A stretch of DNA of 64,000 bases. It comes from Orientallactaga sibirica. Its lineage: Eukaryota; Chordata; Mammalia; Rodentia; Dipodidae. The DNA lies in NCBI GenBank assembly GCA_036365145.1, contig JAEOAD010002279.1, forward strand, positions 244,001 through 308,000, read 5' to 3'. This document shows, one piece after another, positions 11,466 to 21,617 of the stretch (the stretch's first letter is position 1; each line of letters starts with the position of its first letter). The notes under the pieces were generated by a model. The model did no database searches and was not told where the DNA came from. It worked only from the letters and a program-made list of their open reading frames with translations. The position numbers were made by a program, and so were the translations under genes.

Positions 11466-11648
11466 TTTTAAATTATTCTTATTTATTTGAGGGAGAGAAT
11501 GGGAGCGCCAGGGCTTCCAGCCACTGCAAACAAACTGCAGATGCATGCGCCACCTTGTGCATCTAGCTAATGTGGGTTCTGGGGAATGAAACTGAGGTCC
11601 TTGGCTTTGCAGGCAAGCGCCTTAACCGCTAAGCCATCTCTCCAGCCC
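11466..11648 (-). mobile_element. B2-superfamily SINE, subtype I
   Basis: Minus-strand copy with a short GA tract, ending TCTCTCCAGCCC. It starts in the TSD region of the preceding B1. Confidence 0.9.
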
Positions 11649-12165
11649 TGGCCTGGACATTTCTATTCCCAGAAGTGACAAGAAGGCTTGTCACGGTCTG
11701 CATGCCATGTGACTGGGAGATAGATTTGTCAGAGAGCGTGAAGGCCAACATGAGAGGAAGTGGACGTCGTCTGTGGTCACTGTCCAGTTCAGCTTGCATC
11801 ATGGTGAGCTGAGCTGGCATTCGCTTCCATCCGTCTCAGTTGTAAGTCTTTCAAGTCTCTACCACACCTCCCAAACCAAGCTGGGACATCTTTACGTCAT
11901 ATGGCACCTCCTAGCTACTTTTAAATTTTTTTCTGTAACACGAAGAACAGGAGGTATTCAATAACTACCTATTTAGTTATTCAGAAAATGAATTTATAGG
12001 GGCTGGAGAGATGGCTGAGTGGTTAAGGTGCTTGCATGCAAAGCTTAAGGATCCTAGTTTAGTTCACCAGTACCCACATACCCACATAAAGCCAGATGTA
12101 CTAGGTGGGACACGAGTCTGGAGTTCATTTGCAGTGGATGGAGACCCTGGAGTGCCCATTCTCTC

Positions 12166-12385
12166 CTCCCTCCTTCCTTCCTTCCTTCCTTCCTTCCTTC
12201 CTTCCTTCCTTCCTTCCTTCCTTCCTTCTCTCCCTCCCTCCCTCCCTTCTTTCTTCTTTTCTTTCTTCTTCCCTCCCTCCCTTCCTCCCTCCCTCCCTCT
12301 GTTTCTCTTTCTTTCTTTCTCTCTCTCTCTCTCTCTTCCTCCCTTTCTTTCTTTCTTTTGCTCTTTCTTTCTTTCTTTCGCTTTT

Positions 12386-12432
<47 letters not shown>
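12166..12432 (+). repeat. Polypyrimidine microsatellite (CCTT)n/(CTTT)n
   Basis: About 265 bp of almost pure C/T: CTTC units, then CCCT, then CTTT units. It grew from the pyrimidine tail of the enclosing SINE. Long open frames of Ser/Pro/Phe on one strand and Lys/Arg/Glu/Gly on the other are by-products. Confidence 0.95.
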
Positions 12433-12572
12433 GATGTAGGGTCTCATTCTAGCTCAGGCTGACCTAGAATTCACTCTGTAGTCTCAGGCTGGCCTCAAAC
12501 TCACTGCAATCCTCCTACTTCTGCCTCCCCCAAGTGCTGGGATTAAAGACGTGTGTGCCACCATGCCCGGCT
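12433..12572 (-). mobile_element. B1 SINE inside the pyrimidine tail
   Basis: Minus-strand B1, GATGTAGGGTCTCATTC to CCACCATGCCCGGC, placed between two pyrimidine blocks. CTTTCTTT flanks prevent an exact TSD reading. Confidence 0.9.
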
Positions 12573-12739
12573 CATTTCTCTCTCTCTTTTTATCTGCCTC
12601 TGTCTCTCTTGCTCTTTGTCAAAGAAATAAAAACAAATTTATAGATTCGGTTCAACTGTCATGGCTAGACTTGAGGCTAGTTTTCTGAAAAAAAGAAAAA
12701 ATCAGGCACTTCAAGTGGAGGGAGGTTAGGGTCCTGCTG

Positions 12740-12845
12740 TATGCCTTGCTCATCTCACTCATCAGATAACAATGACCATACCTGTGTGACAGCGTGTTGT
12801 GTGGATCAAGGGTGAGCACATAAGAATGCACATTGAACACACCAC
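12740..12845 (+). mobile_element. MIR relic
   Basis: Word order CTCATCTCACTCATCAGATAA, then CCATACCTGTGTGACAGC, then GTTGTGTGGATCAAGG, matches the MIR core. Confidence 0.6.
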
Positions 12846-12849
12846 GGTT

Positions 12850-13612
12850 TCCCCAAACATGTTCTCTAGGCTGGGCGCTCAGCCCACCTTCCTGGACTCT
12901 ACATCCCCTGACTGCTAGAAATCTTCATCCTCCCTTTTCTTCCTCCTCCTCCATAAACCCCTAGATTAGAGATGCAGGCCGAATTCACTTGCCCAGACAC
13001 ACAAGAGACACGTGTGAGTAGGCCGAAAGACCTTTAAGAAAAGACCAATATTTGCATATCTATTATGACTACTCACCGCTGGACTTGTCTCATTACAATT
13101 TCTATTTGGATAATATGTAAGGTCAATACTGTCACGGTTCTGGAAAATTCATCTTTTATTAAAGCAAGACGCACTGTATTCATAGAGATAACACCTTAAA
13201 TGCTACCAGAGAAGGCACACCAATTACACTGGCTCCCTCGACGAGGCAAGTTCACAACGTGCGCGTTTTATAATACGTCACAAGTACAGGGATCTTTGCC
13301 TACGTGGATATGTCTCCAGTGTCATCCCTCGGCTGAACTTGAATGTGTTTGAGGCTTCACCCACCTTTTGCGCAGCCCTGTGAGCCCCGAAATAACCATA
13401 TTGTGTGCTTGGGGGTGGGGAGAGTGAGGCAGGGCAGTTGTCATGTACCCATGATCGCTGCAGGGGCGCTGTGGGCAGCAGCATGCCACTGGGAAATGAC
13501 ACTTCCGCATGGCAGGCCCAGTGCCTGCGGAGGAAGAGACTCAGTGGACCCTGGTTGGTGAGGAAATTTGAGTGACCAACACAAGAGCATGTAAATGGCT
13601 CACTGATGGTTT
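12850..13612. other. Repeat-poor stretch
   Basis: No transposon recognised. It contains an octamer-like ATTTGCAT at 13050-13057 and a CpG-bearing stretch near 13240-13300. Open frames of 60-74 codons on both strands look like chance. Confidence 0.5.
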
Positions 13613-13666
13613 TGCACTGACCTTACACTTCCCATCCTCTACACTGACCTTACACTTCCCATCCTC
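13613..13666 (-). repeat. Two inverted units of the 27-bp minisatellite
   Basis: Two tandem 27-bp units at 13613-13639 and 13640-13666. Their complement reads GAGGATGGGAAGTGT, then AAGGTCAGTGTA or AAGGTCAGTGCA, exactly the variants of the main array that starts about 780 bp further on, but in opposite orientation. Confidence 0.93.
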
Positions 13667-14345
13667 TGCCCTTTTTCTACATTTCATCCCATTCTGCCTG
13701 TGCTGAGTTGATTTAAAGCACGGGCGATCATTTTGAATATGCCGAGTTTTCTATACTCTGACTTCTGTACTTTTTTCACTTTCATCCATCACTTTCAACC
13801 TCAATCGACAATTACCTATCTCTGTCCTTTTGGTGTGGCGAGAACTGCGGGTCCTACAGCACACTAATGTCATGGCAGCAGGGTTCTAGTTATTTTCAAT
13901 GTGTCCGAAAGCCTGAGGGAAAACAAGAACCTGCTTTAAGGCCTCGTGAGCTAACTCAAATGTCAAATCTTTGTGTGTTTGCCTGCAATGAAAGTGAACT
14001 CAAAATAGTAACCTTGGTTATCTACTGACAATCAACATGTTGATGGATGTTTTAGCAGTAAGTTTTTTGTATTTTTCATATATATTTTTGAAAAATATAT
14101 GCACATATGCAATGAACTTTTGATGCTATTTACCACCCCCCATTACCTTCTCTGTTTTAGTTTATTTTGATTCATTTAGCAAAAAGAGGAAAATGAATGA
14201 AGTCTATTTCAAAAACTATGTATTTCAAAAGATGCAATTTACAAGGGGCATAAAGAAATAGAACGGCCTCTGGCAAAGGGGAGTTGTGGTTCCTGGGCAC
14301 AAGTTTAATTTGCAACATTTTATAACTCAAAGCAGGGATGATTAC
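13667..14345. other. Repeat-poor AT-rich stretch
   Basis: Between the inverted units and the main array. No gene, SINE or LINE recognised. Confidence 0.5.
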
Positions 14346-14445
14346 ATAGATGTCTTAGTCTGTTTGGTTAAGCAAAATGTGACAGAGTTATGGGGTTAAT
14401 TAAAAATAGAAATGTATTTCTCAAGTCCTGGAGATGGACGGGATG
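14346..14445 (+). mobile_element. Ancient mammalian repeat relic bordering the minisatellite
   Basis: GTCTTAGTCTGTTTGG, a middle part, then ATGTATTTCTCAAGTCCTGG follow a widespread ancient eutherian repeat (TTAGTCTGTTT ... TTTATTTCTCACAGTTCTGG). I cannot fix its name. The array begins where that repeat would continue as GGAAGTCCAAGATCAAGG. Confidence 0.45.
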
Positions 14446-17400
14446 TGTAAGGTCAGAACAGAGGATGGGAAGTGTGAGGTCAGAACAGAGGATGGGAAGT
14501 GTGAGGTCAGAGCAGAGGACGGGAAGTGTAAGGTCAGGTCAGAGTCAGAGAGGACGGGAAGTGTCAGTGTAGAGGAGGTCAGAGTAGAGGAAGTGGGAAG
14601 TGTAAGGTCAGTGTAGAGGACGGGAAGTGTAAGGTCAGAGCAGAGGACGGGAAGTGTAAGGTCAGAGCAGAGGATGGGAAGTGTAAGGTCAGTGTAGAGG
14701 ACGGGAAGTGTAGAGGTCAGTGTAGGTCAGAGAGAGGCGGGAAGTGTGAGGTCAGAGCAGAGGGAAAGGTCAGTGTGAGGTCAGAGGTCAGTGAGAGGAC
14801 GGGAAGTGTGAGGTCAGTGTAGAGGACGGGAAGTGTGTGAGGTCAGTGTAGAGGTCAGTGTAAGGTCAGTAGAGGGGAAGTGTAAGGTCAGAGCAGAGGA
14901 CGGGAAGTGTGAGGTCAGTGTAGAGAGGCAGAGCAGAGGACGGGAAGTGTGAGGTCAGTGTAGAGGACGGGAAGTGTGAGGTCAGAGCAGAGGACGGGAA
15001 GTGTGAGGTCAGTGCAGAGGACGGGAAGTGTAAGGTCAGTGTAGAGGACGGGAAGTGTGAGGTCAGAGCAGAGGAGGTCAGTGTAGAGGGGGAAGTGTAA
15101 GGTCAGTGTAGAGGACGGGAAGTGGAAGTGTGAGGTCAGAGTCAGAGTAGAGGACGGGAAGTGTGAGGTCAGTGCAGAGGTCAGAGGTCAGAGTAGAGGA
15201 CGGGAAGTGTCAGTGTAGAGGACGGGAAGTGTGAGGTCAGTGTAGAGGACGGGAAGTGTGAGGTCAGAGTAGAGGACGGGAAGTGTGAGGTCAGTGTAGA
15301 GGACGGGAAGTGTGAGGTCAGTGTAGAGGACGGGAAGTGTAAGGTCAGTGTAGAGGACGGGAAGTGTGAGGTCAGTGTAGAGGACGGGAAGTGTGAGGTC
15401 AGTGTAGAGGACGGGAAGTGTGAGGTCAGTGTAGAGGACGGGAAGTGTGAGGTCAGTGCAGAGGACGGGAAGTGTGAGGTCAGTGTAGAGGACGGGGAAG
15501 TGTAGAGGACGGAAAGGTCAGTGTAGAGGATGGGAAGTGTGAGGTCAGGTCAGAGGTCAGAGGACGGGAAGTGTGAGGTCAGAGTAGAGGACGGGAAGTG
15601 TAAGGTCAGTGTAGAGGACGGGAAGTGTGAGGTCAGAGCAGAGGACGGGAAGTGTAAGGTCAGTGTAGAGGACGGGAAGTGTGAGGTCAGTAGAGGACGG
15701 GAAGTGTGAGGTCAGTGTAGAGGCGGGAAGTGTGAGGTCAGTGTAGAGGACGGGAAGTGTGAGGTCAGAGCAGAGGCGGGAAGTGTGAGGAAGTGTAGAG
15801 GACGGGAAGGTCAGGTCAGAGCAGAGGACGGGAAGTGTGAGGTCAGAGGACGGGAAGTGGGGGAAGTGGAAGGTCAGAGCAGAGGACGGGAAGTGTAAGG
15901 TCAGTGTAGAGGACGGGAAGTGTAAGGTCAGAGCAGAGGACGGGAAGTGTAAGGTCAGAGTAGAGGACGGGAAGTGTGAGGTCAGAGCAGAGGACGGGAA
16001 GTGTAAGGTCAGAGCAGAGGACGGGAAGTGTGAGGTCAGTGTAGAGGACGGGAAGTGTGAGGTCAGTGTAGAGGTCAGAGGTCAGTGTAGAGGACGGGAA
16101 GTGTGAGGTCAGAGCAGAGGACGGGAAGTGTGAGGTCAGTGTAGAGGACGGGAAGTGTGAGGTCAGAGCAGAGGACGGGAAGTGTAAGGTCAGTGTAGAG
16201 GACGGGAAGTGGAAGTGTAGAGGATGGGGTTAAGGTCAGTGTAGAGGACGGGAAGTGTAAGGTCAGAGCAGAGGAGGTCAGGGAAGTGTGAGGTCAGTCA
16301 GAGCAGAGGACGGGAAGTGTAAGGTCAGTGTAGGGAAGTGTAAGGTCAGAGTAGAGGACGGGAAGTGTGAGGTCAGAGCAGAGGACGGGAAGTGTGAGGT
16401 CAGTGTAGAGGACGGGAAGTGTGAGGTCAGTGCAGAGGACGGGAAGTGTGAGGTCAGTGCAGAGGACGGGAAGTGTAAGGTCAGTGTAGAGTGTGAGGTC
16501 AGAGTAGAGGGGAAGTGTAAGGTCAGAGCAGAGGACGGAAGTGTAGAGGTCAGTCGGGAAGTGTCAGAGAGGACGGGAAGTGTAAGGTCAGAGCAGAGGA
16601 CGGGAAGTGTGAGGTCAGAGACGGAGGAGGTCAGGGAAGTGGGAAGTGTGAGGTCAGAGCAGAGGACGGGAAGGAAGGTGTAGTGTAGAGGTCAGAGTAG
16701 AGGACGGGAAGTGTGAAGGTCAGTGTAGAGAGGACGGGAAGTGTAAGGTCAGTGTAGAGGAGGTCAGGAAGTGTAAGGTCAGAGCAGTCAGGACGGGAAG
16801 TGTAGGTCAGGTCAGGTCAGAGTAGAGGACGGGAAGTGTGAGGTCAGAGTAGAGGACGGGAAGTGTGAGGTCAGAGTAGAGGACGGGAAGTGTGAGGTCA
16901 GTGTAGAGGACGGGAAGTGTGAGGTCAGAGTAGAGGACGGGAAGTGTAAGGTCAGAGTAGGTCAGTGTAGGTCAGGTAGAGGACGGGGGAAGTGTAAGGT
17001 CAGAGCAGAGGACGGGAAGTGTAAGGTCAGAGTAGAGGACGGGAAGTGTGAGGTCAGAGTAGAGGACGGGAAGTGTGAGGTCAGAGTAGAGGACGGGAAG
17101 TGTAAGGTCAGAGTAGAGGACGGGAAGTGTAAGGTCAGAGCAGAGGACGGGAAGTGTAAGGTCAGAAGAGGTGGAAGGTCAGAGTAGAGTCAGGAAGTGA
17201 GGAGGTCAGTGTAGAGGAGGGGAAGTGTAGAGGTCAGTGTAGAGGGAGAGGAAGTGTGAGGTCAGAGTAGAGGACGGGAAGTGTGAGGTCGGGAGGACGG
17301 AAGTGAGGTCAGAGGGCGGGGAAGTGTGAGGTCAGTGTAGAGGACGGGAAGTGTGAGGTCAGAGTAGAGGACGGGAAGTGTGAGGTCAGAGCAGAGGACG

Positions 17401-19502
17401 GGAAGTGTGAGGGTCAGAGGATGGGAAGAGGGTCAGAGCAGAGGGGAAGTGTGAGGTCAGTGTAGAGGACGGGAAGTGTGAGGTCAGAGTAGAGGACGGG
17501 AAGTGTGAGGTCAGTGCAGAGGACGGGAAGTGTGAGGTCAGAGTAGAGGACGGGAAGTGTGAGGTCAGTGCAGAGGACGGGAAGTGTGAGGTCAGTGTAG
17601 AGGACGGGAAGTGTGAGGTCAGTGCAGAGGACGGGAAGTGTAAGGTCAGAGTCAGAGGACGGGAAGTGTAAGGTCAGTGTAGAGGACGGGAAGTGTAAGG
17701 TCAGAGCAGAGGACGGGAAGTGTGAGGTCAGTGTAGAGGACGGGAAGTGTAAGGTCAGTGTAGAGGACGGGAAGTGTAAGGTCAGTGCAGAGGACGGGAA
17801 GTGTGAGGTCAGAGTAGAGGAGGTCAGTGTAGAGGACGGGAAGTGTAAGGTCAGTGTAGAGGACGGGAAGTGTGAGGTCAGTGTAGAGGACGGGAAGTGT
17901 GAGGTCAGTGTAGAGGACAGGAAGTGTAAGGTCAGAGCAGAGGACGGGAAGTGTAAGGTCAGAGTAGAGGACGGGAAGTGTAAGGTCAGTGTAGAGGACG
18001 GGAAGTGTGAGGTCAGAGTAGAGGACGGGAAGTGTGAGGTCAGTGTAGAGGACGGGAAGTGTGAGGTCAGTGTAGAGGACGGGAAGTGTGAGGTCAGAGC
18101 AGAGGACGGGAAGTGTAAGGTCAGAGTAGAGGACGGGAAGTGTAAGGTCAGTGTAGAGGACGGGAAGTGTGAGGTCAGTGTAGAGGACGGGAAGTGTAAG
18201 GTCAGAGCAGAGGACGGGTAGAGGACGGAAGTGTGTGAGGTCAGTGTAGAGGACGGGAAGTGTAAGGTCAGAGTAGAGGAGCGGGAAGTGTAAGGTCAGT
18301 GTAGAGGACGGGAAAGTGTGAGGTCAGAGTAGAGGACGGGAAGTGTGAGGTCAGTGTGTGAGGTCAGAGGACGGGAAGTGTGAGGTCAGTGTAGAGGACG
18401 TGGAAGTGTAGAAGGTCAGTGTAGAGGACGGGAAGTGTGAGGTCAGTGTAGAGGGCGGGGAAGGTGTGAGGGTAGAGGGAGAGGACGGAAGTGTAAGGTC
18501 AGTGTAGAGGACGGGAAGTGTAAGGTCAGTGTCAGTGTAGGACGGGAAGTGTGAGGTCAGAGTAGAGGGTCGGGAAGTGTGAGGTCAGTGTAGAGGGACG
18601 GGAAGTGTAAGGTCAGAGTAGAGACGGAAGTGTGAGGTCAGTGGAGAGGTCGGGAAGTGTCAGGTCAGTGTAGAGGACGGGAAGTGTGAGGTCAAGTGTG
18701 TCAGTGTAGAGGACGGGAAGTGTGAGGTCAGTGTAGAGGACGGGAAGTGTGAGGTCAGTGCAGAGGAAGTGTGAGGTCAGTGTAGAGGGTCAGTGTAGAG
18801 GACGGAAGAGGTCAGGGAAGTGTAAAGTCAGAGGTCAGAGAGGACGGAAGTGTAAGGTCAGAGCAGAGGACGGGAAGTGTGAGGGAAGTGTGAGAGGGGA
18901 AGTGTGAGGTCAGTGTAGAGGACGGAAGTGTAAAGGTCAGAGCAGAGGACGGGAAGTGTAAGGTCAGAGCAGAGGACGGGAAGTGTGAGGTCAGAGCAGA
19001 GTGGAGGGGAAGTGTGAGGTCAGAAGTGTAAGGTCAGAGGGACGGGGGAAGTGTGAGGTCAGTGTAGAGGACGGGGGAAGTGTGAGGTCAGTGTAGAGGA
19101 GTAGAGGACGGGAAGTGTGAGGTCAGAGCAGAAGACGGGAAGTGTAAGGTCAGTGTAGAGGAAGTGGAGGTCAGTGAGGTGAGGTCAGTGTAGAGGACGG
19201 GAAGTGTGAGGTCAGTGTAGAGGACGGGAAGTGTGAGGTCAGAGTAGAGGACGGGAAGTGTGAGGTCAGAGCAGAGGACGGGAAGTGTGAGGTCAGTGTA
19301 GAGGACGGGAAGTGTAAAGTCAGAGTAGAGGACGGGAAGTGTGAGGTCAGAGCAGAGGACGGGAAGTGTAAAGTCAGAGCAGAGGACGGGAAGTGTGAGG
19401 TCAGAGCAGAGGACGGGAAGTGTGAGGTCAGAGTAGAGGACGGGAAGTGTGAGGTCAGTGTAGAGGACGGGAAGTGTGAGGTCAGAGCAGAGGACGGGAA
19501 GT
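14446..19502 (+). repeat. 5-kb minisatellite of a 27-bp unit
   Basis: About 185 tandem units of consensus GAGGACGGGAAGTGT followed by GAGGTCAGTGTA. Two sites vary from unit to unit: GTGTGAGG or GTGTAAGG, and AGTGTA, AGAGCA, AGAGTA or AGTGCA. The first units carry GATGGG where later ones carry GACGGG. Regular blocks (for example 15230-15480, 17450-17790, 17870-18200, 19190-19500) alternate with scrambled blocks of shortened units (14700-14930, 16480-16830, 17160-17330, 18400-19180). Each regular unit has one CpG, one AGGTCA and one GGGAAGTG. The purine-rich strand is the plus strand throughout. Because 27 is three times nine, regular blocks stay open in frame on both strands (nine-residue repeats such as EDGKCEVSV on the plus strand); I do not call them genes. 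Confidence 0.97.
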
Positions 19503-20105
19503 CTGTTCCCCACTCTGCTTGTCCATCGGAGTGAAATCAATACTTCTTGTTGTGCGTACAGGGAGACTGAGTTGTGGATATACTTTCAGACACGGAGTCA
19601 AAGGCCTGTAGCCTTGAGTAACATTTCCTTCCACTTACAGCCATGGCACTTGAGAGTTTGCGTTGGGGGTGGTCAGGAGATGTTTCTATGCACAAGGATC
19701 AGATGGAGATTTCTGGAGATAGGATGAGTTTTTATAGTTGACAGTTCCCACATTTGAATTGCGATGGGCTGAAATATGACAGCATGGGCACCTTGACCAC
19801 AGGGCCTCCCTCAGACTGATGAACTTAAGAGTGTCTCGAAGCAATGCAGGGGGAGAGAACAGGAAACCGTACCAGAAATGGCTCCTTTCTCATCCTGAGC
19901 AAGTCAGACATTTCCTGTTGGCTTTCACGTGCACGCCTGCCACCCTCCTGTCTCGGGACAGTGTCAGCTCTGTGGTTACCCACTGCACCCTCCACAGAAG
20001 AGCCTTTCTCTCGGATGACTCTGGCAGGCTCCCACCCCTGATGGCCATTGTACTCACCCTGCAGATCAAAAGTGGTCTCTTTACTTTACAGAAACTCCAG
20101 TAAAT
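19503..20105. other. Spacer after the minisatellite
   Basis: Unique-looking sequence. The array ends abruptly in GACGGGAAGTCTGTTCC. No gene recognised; short overlapping open frames near 19819-20103. Confidence 0.5.
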
Positions 20106-20117
20106 AAATTTTCTCTT

Positions 20118-20339
20118 TTAAAATTAATTAATTAATTAGCTAATTTGCAAGCAGAGAGAAAGATAGAAGAGAGGCAGACAGAGAGAGAATGGGTACACCA
20201 AGGACTCTAGCCACTGCATACAAACTCCAGATGCCTATGCCCCTTGTGCATCTGGCTTATGTGGGTCCTGGAGAATCGAACCAGGATCCTTTGGCTTCGC
20301 AAGGAAATGTCTTAACCACTAAGCCATCTCTCCAGCCCC
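20118..20339 (-). mobile_element. B2-superfamily SINE, subtype I, with TSD
   Basis: Minus-strand copy with an (ATTA)n tail. Perfect 12-bp TSD AAATTTTCTCTT at 20106-20117 and 20340-20351. Confidence 0.93.
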
Positions 20340-20351
20340 AAATTTTCTCTT

Positions 20352-20382
20352 CTCTCTCTCCCTCGCTCTCTCTCTCTCTCTT
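20352..20382 (+). repeat. (CT)n tract
   Basis: Near-pure CT run directly after the SINE TSD. Confidence 0.9.
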
Positions 20383-20442
20383 TGCTATGTTTCTAATGAT
20401 ATTCTTGCTTCCAGGTCAGGGTTTGTCACATATATTACAATT

Positions 20443-20444
<2 letters not shown>

Positions 20445-20479
<35 letters not shown>
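20445..20479 (+). repeat. (GT)n microsatellite
   Basis: About 17 uninterrupted GT dinucleotides. Confidence 0.97.
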
Positions 20480-20480
<1 letters not shown>

Positions 20481-20514
20481 ATGCCTGGGAAGGCCAGCAG
20501 CTGGCCCATGAGTT

Positions 20515-20672
20515 TTGAGATTCTCCTAACTCCCCATCCCATTGCCACGAGGTGTACTCCAGAAGTGTGTGACACGTTCCCGACTGGCTTTACAAGAGTG
20601 CTGGGTATTTGCACGTCGGTCATCAGACTTCCGAGCAAGTGCCTTTCAACCACTGAGTCATCTCCCCAAGCC
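20515..20672 (-). mobile_element. Old tRNA-derived SINE relic
   Basis: Ends CCACTGAGTCATCTCCCCAA, the complement of a tRNA-type SINE head. The middle (GGCTTTACAAGAGTGCTGGG) differs from the younger subtypes, so an older B2/B4-like family is likely. Confidence 0.6.
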
Positions 20673-20734
20673 CTAAGGACTGGCCACATTTTATGGACTG
20701 CTATTGACCACTGTCTGGCTTTCTGACAGTCCTC

Positions 20735-20860
20735 AGTCTACCCATAAAGGAACGGAGACTCTAGAAAGGTTGAATTTACTCCAGATCATCCACTAGTTTT
20801 CCATGAAGCGAGAGCTCAAACATAAAACAGTGTAAAGTCTGTTCTTCCTGTCTCTTAACC
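20735..20860 (-). mobile_element. MIR-like relic
   Basis: CTCAGTCTACCCATAAAGG, TTGAATTTACTCCAGATCA, then GAGAGCTCAAAC follow the complement of a MIR. Diverged. Confidence 0.45.
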
Positions 20861-21209
20861 GTTCTCACTCCCAATGACCATGAGGATATGAAATGGAAAA
20901 TTCTAGAAACCTTGAGTCATACTCTACTGGGGTCCTTTTTAGGGATGAGAATGAAGCTTCAGGACCCCTTTTGTGGTTCTTGGTTGTCCTGGGGCCATAG
21001 TGCCTCAGTGTCCCAGGGGCGCCTAGGCAACGGCCGAGCACGGTCTTGAGTGGCTGTGAGTGAGATGGGAAGAAACACCCGGGAGACAGCTTCAGAGAAC
21101 AGTTCATTCATTTGCCAGGGGAATGGGTTAATAAGCGTTTGTGAAAGAGCAGGAAAAGGTACAGGTCGGTACGGGTCATAAGGGGATTGGTCATTTCAAA
21201 GGTCCTGCT

Positions 21210-21431
21210 GGGGCTGGAGAAATGGCTTAGCAGTTAAGGCACTTGCCTGCAAGGTCAAAGGACCCAGGTTCGATTCCCAGGACCCACGTAAGCCAGATGC
21301 ACAAGGTGGCGCATGCGTCTGGAGTTCGTTTGCAGTGGCTGAGGCCCTGGTGTGCCTATTCTCTATCTGTCTCTCTTTCTCCCTCTCAAATAAATAAATA
21401 AACAAATAAAAATTTTAAAATCATTTTTAAA
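21210..21431 (+). mobile_element. B2-superfamily SINE, subtype I, well preserved
   Basis: Good reference copy: head GGGCTGGAGAAATGG, A-box region TGGCTTAGCAGTTAAGG, B box GGTTCGATTCC at 21268-21278, then the CT tract and AAATAAATAAA tail. TSD AAAGGTCCTGC at 21198-21208 and 21432-21442. Confidence 0.95.
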
Positions 21432-21442
21432 AAAGGTCCTGC

Positions 21443-21605
21443 CAGCCGGGCGTGGTGGCACACACCTTTAATCCCAGCACTGGGGAGGCAGAGGTAGGAG
21501 GATCGCCGTGAGTTCGAGGCCACCCTGAGACTACATAGTTAATTCCAGGTCAGCCTGGGCCAGAGTGAGACCCTACCTCGAAAAACCAAAAAAAAAAAAA
21601 AAAAA
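21443..21605 (+). mobile_element. B1 SINE at the same target site
   Basis: Complete B1 with a long A tail. It is flanked by the second and third copies of AAAGGTCCTGC (21432-21442 and 21606-21616), so it hit the same site as the SINE to its left. Confidence 0.95.
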
Positions 21606-21617
21606 AAAGGTCCTGCT

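Larger units (their letters stand above)
12000..12635 (+). mobile_element. B2-superfamily SINE with hugely expanded tail, split by a B1
   Basis: The body is 12000-12165. The CT-rich tail is expanded to 12432, interrupted by a minus-strand B1 (12433-12572) and resumes until AAATAAAAAC. The outer TSD AATTTATAG lies at 11991-11999 and 12636-12644, which shows that everything between is one locus. Confidence 0.85.

Noticed and set aside
12011..12447. Long frames rich in Ser/Pro/Phe or Lys/Arg/Glu
   Set aside because: They are translations of the polypyrimidine microsatellite in a SINE tail.
14446..19502. CRISPR array
   Set aside because: Units of 27 bp follow each other directly, with no variable spacers, and the genome is a rodent's.
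14446..19540. Protein genes with nine-residue repeats on either strand
   Set aside because: Open frames follow from a period divisible by three and end at every unit-length change; no start context, splice sites or non-repeat domain.
21210..21290. tRNA genes
   Set aside because: A and B boxes are present in many SINEs, but there is no cloverleaf with acceptor stem; they are tRNA-derived SINE heads.
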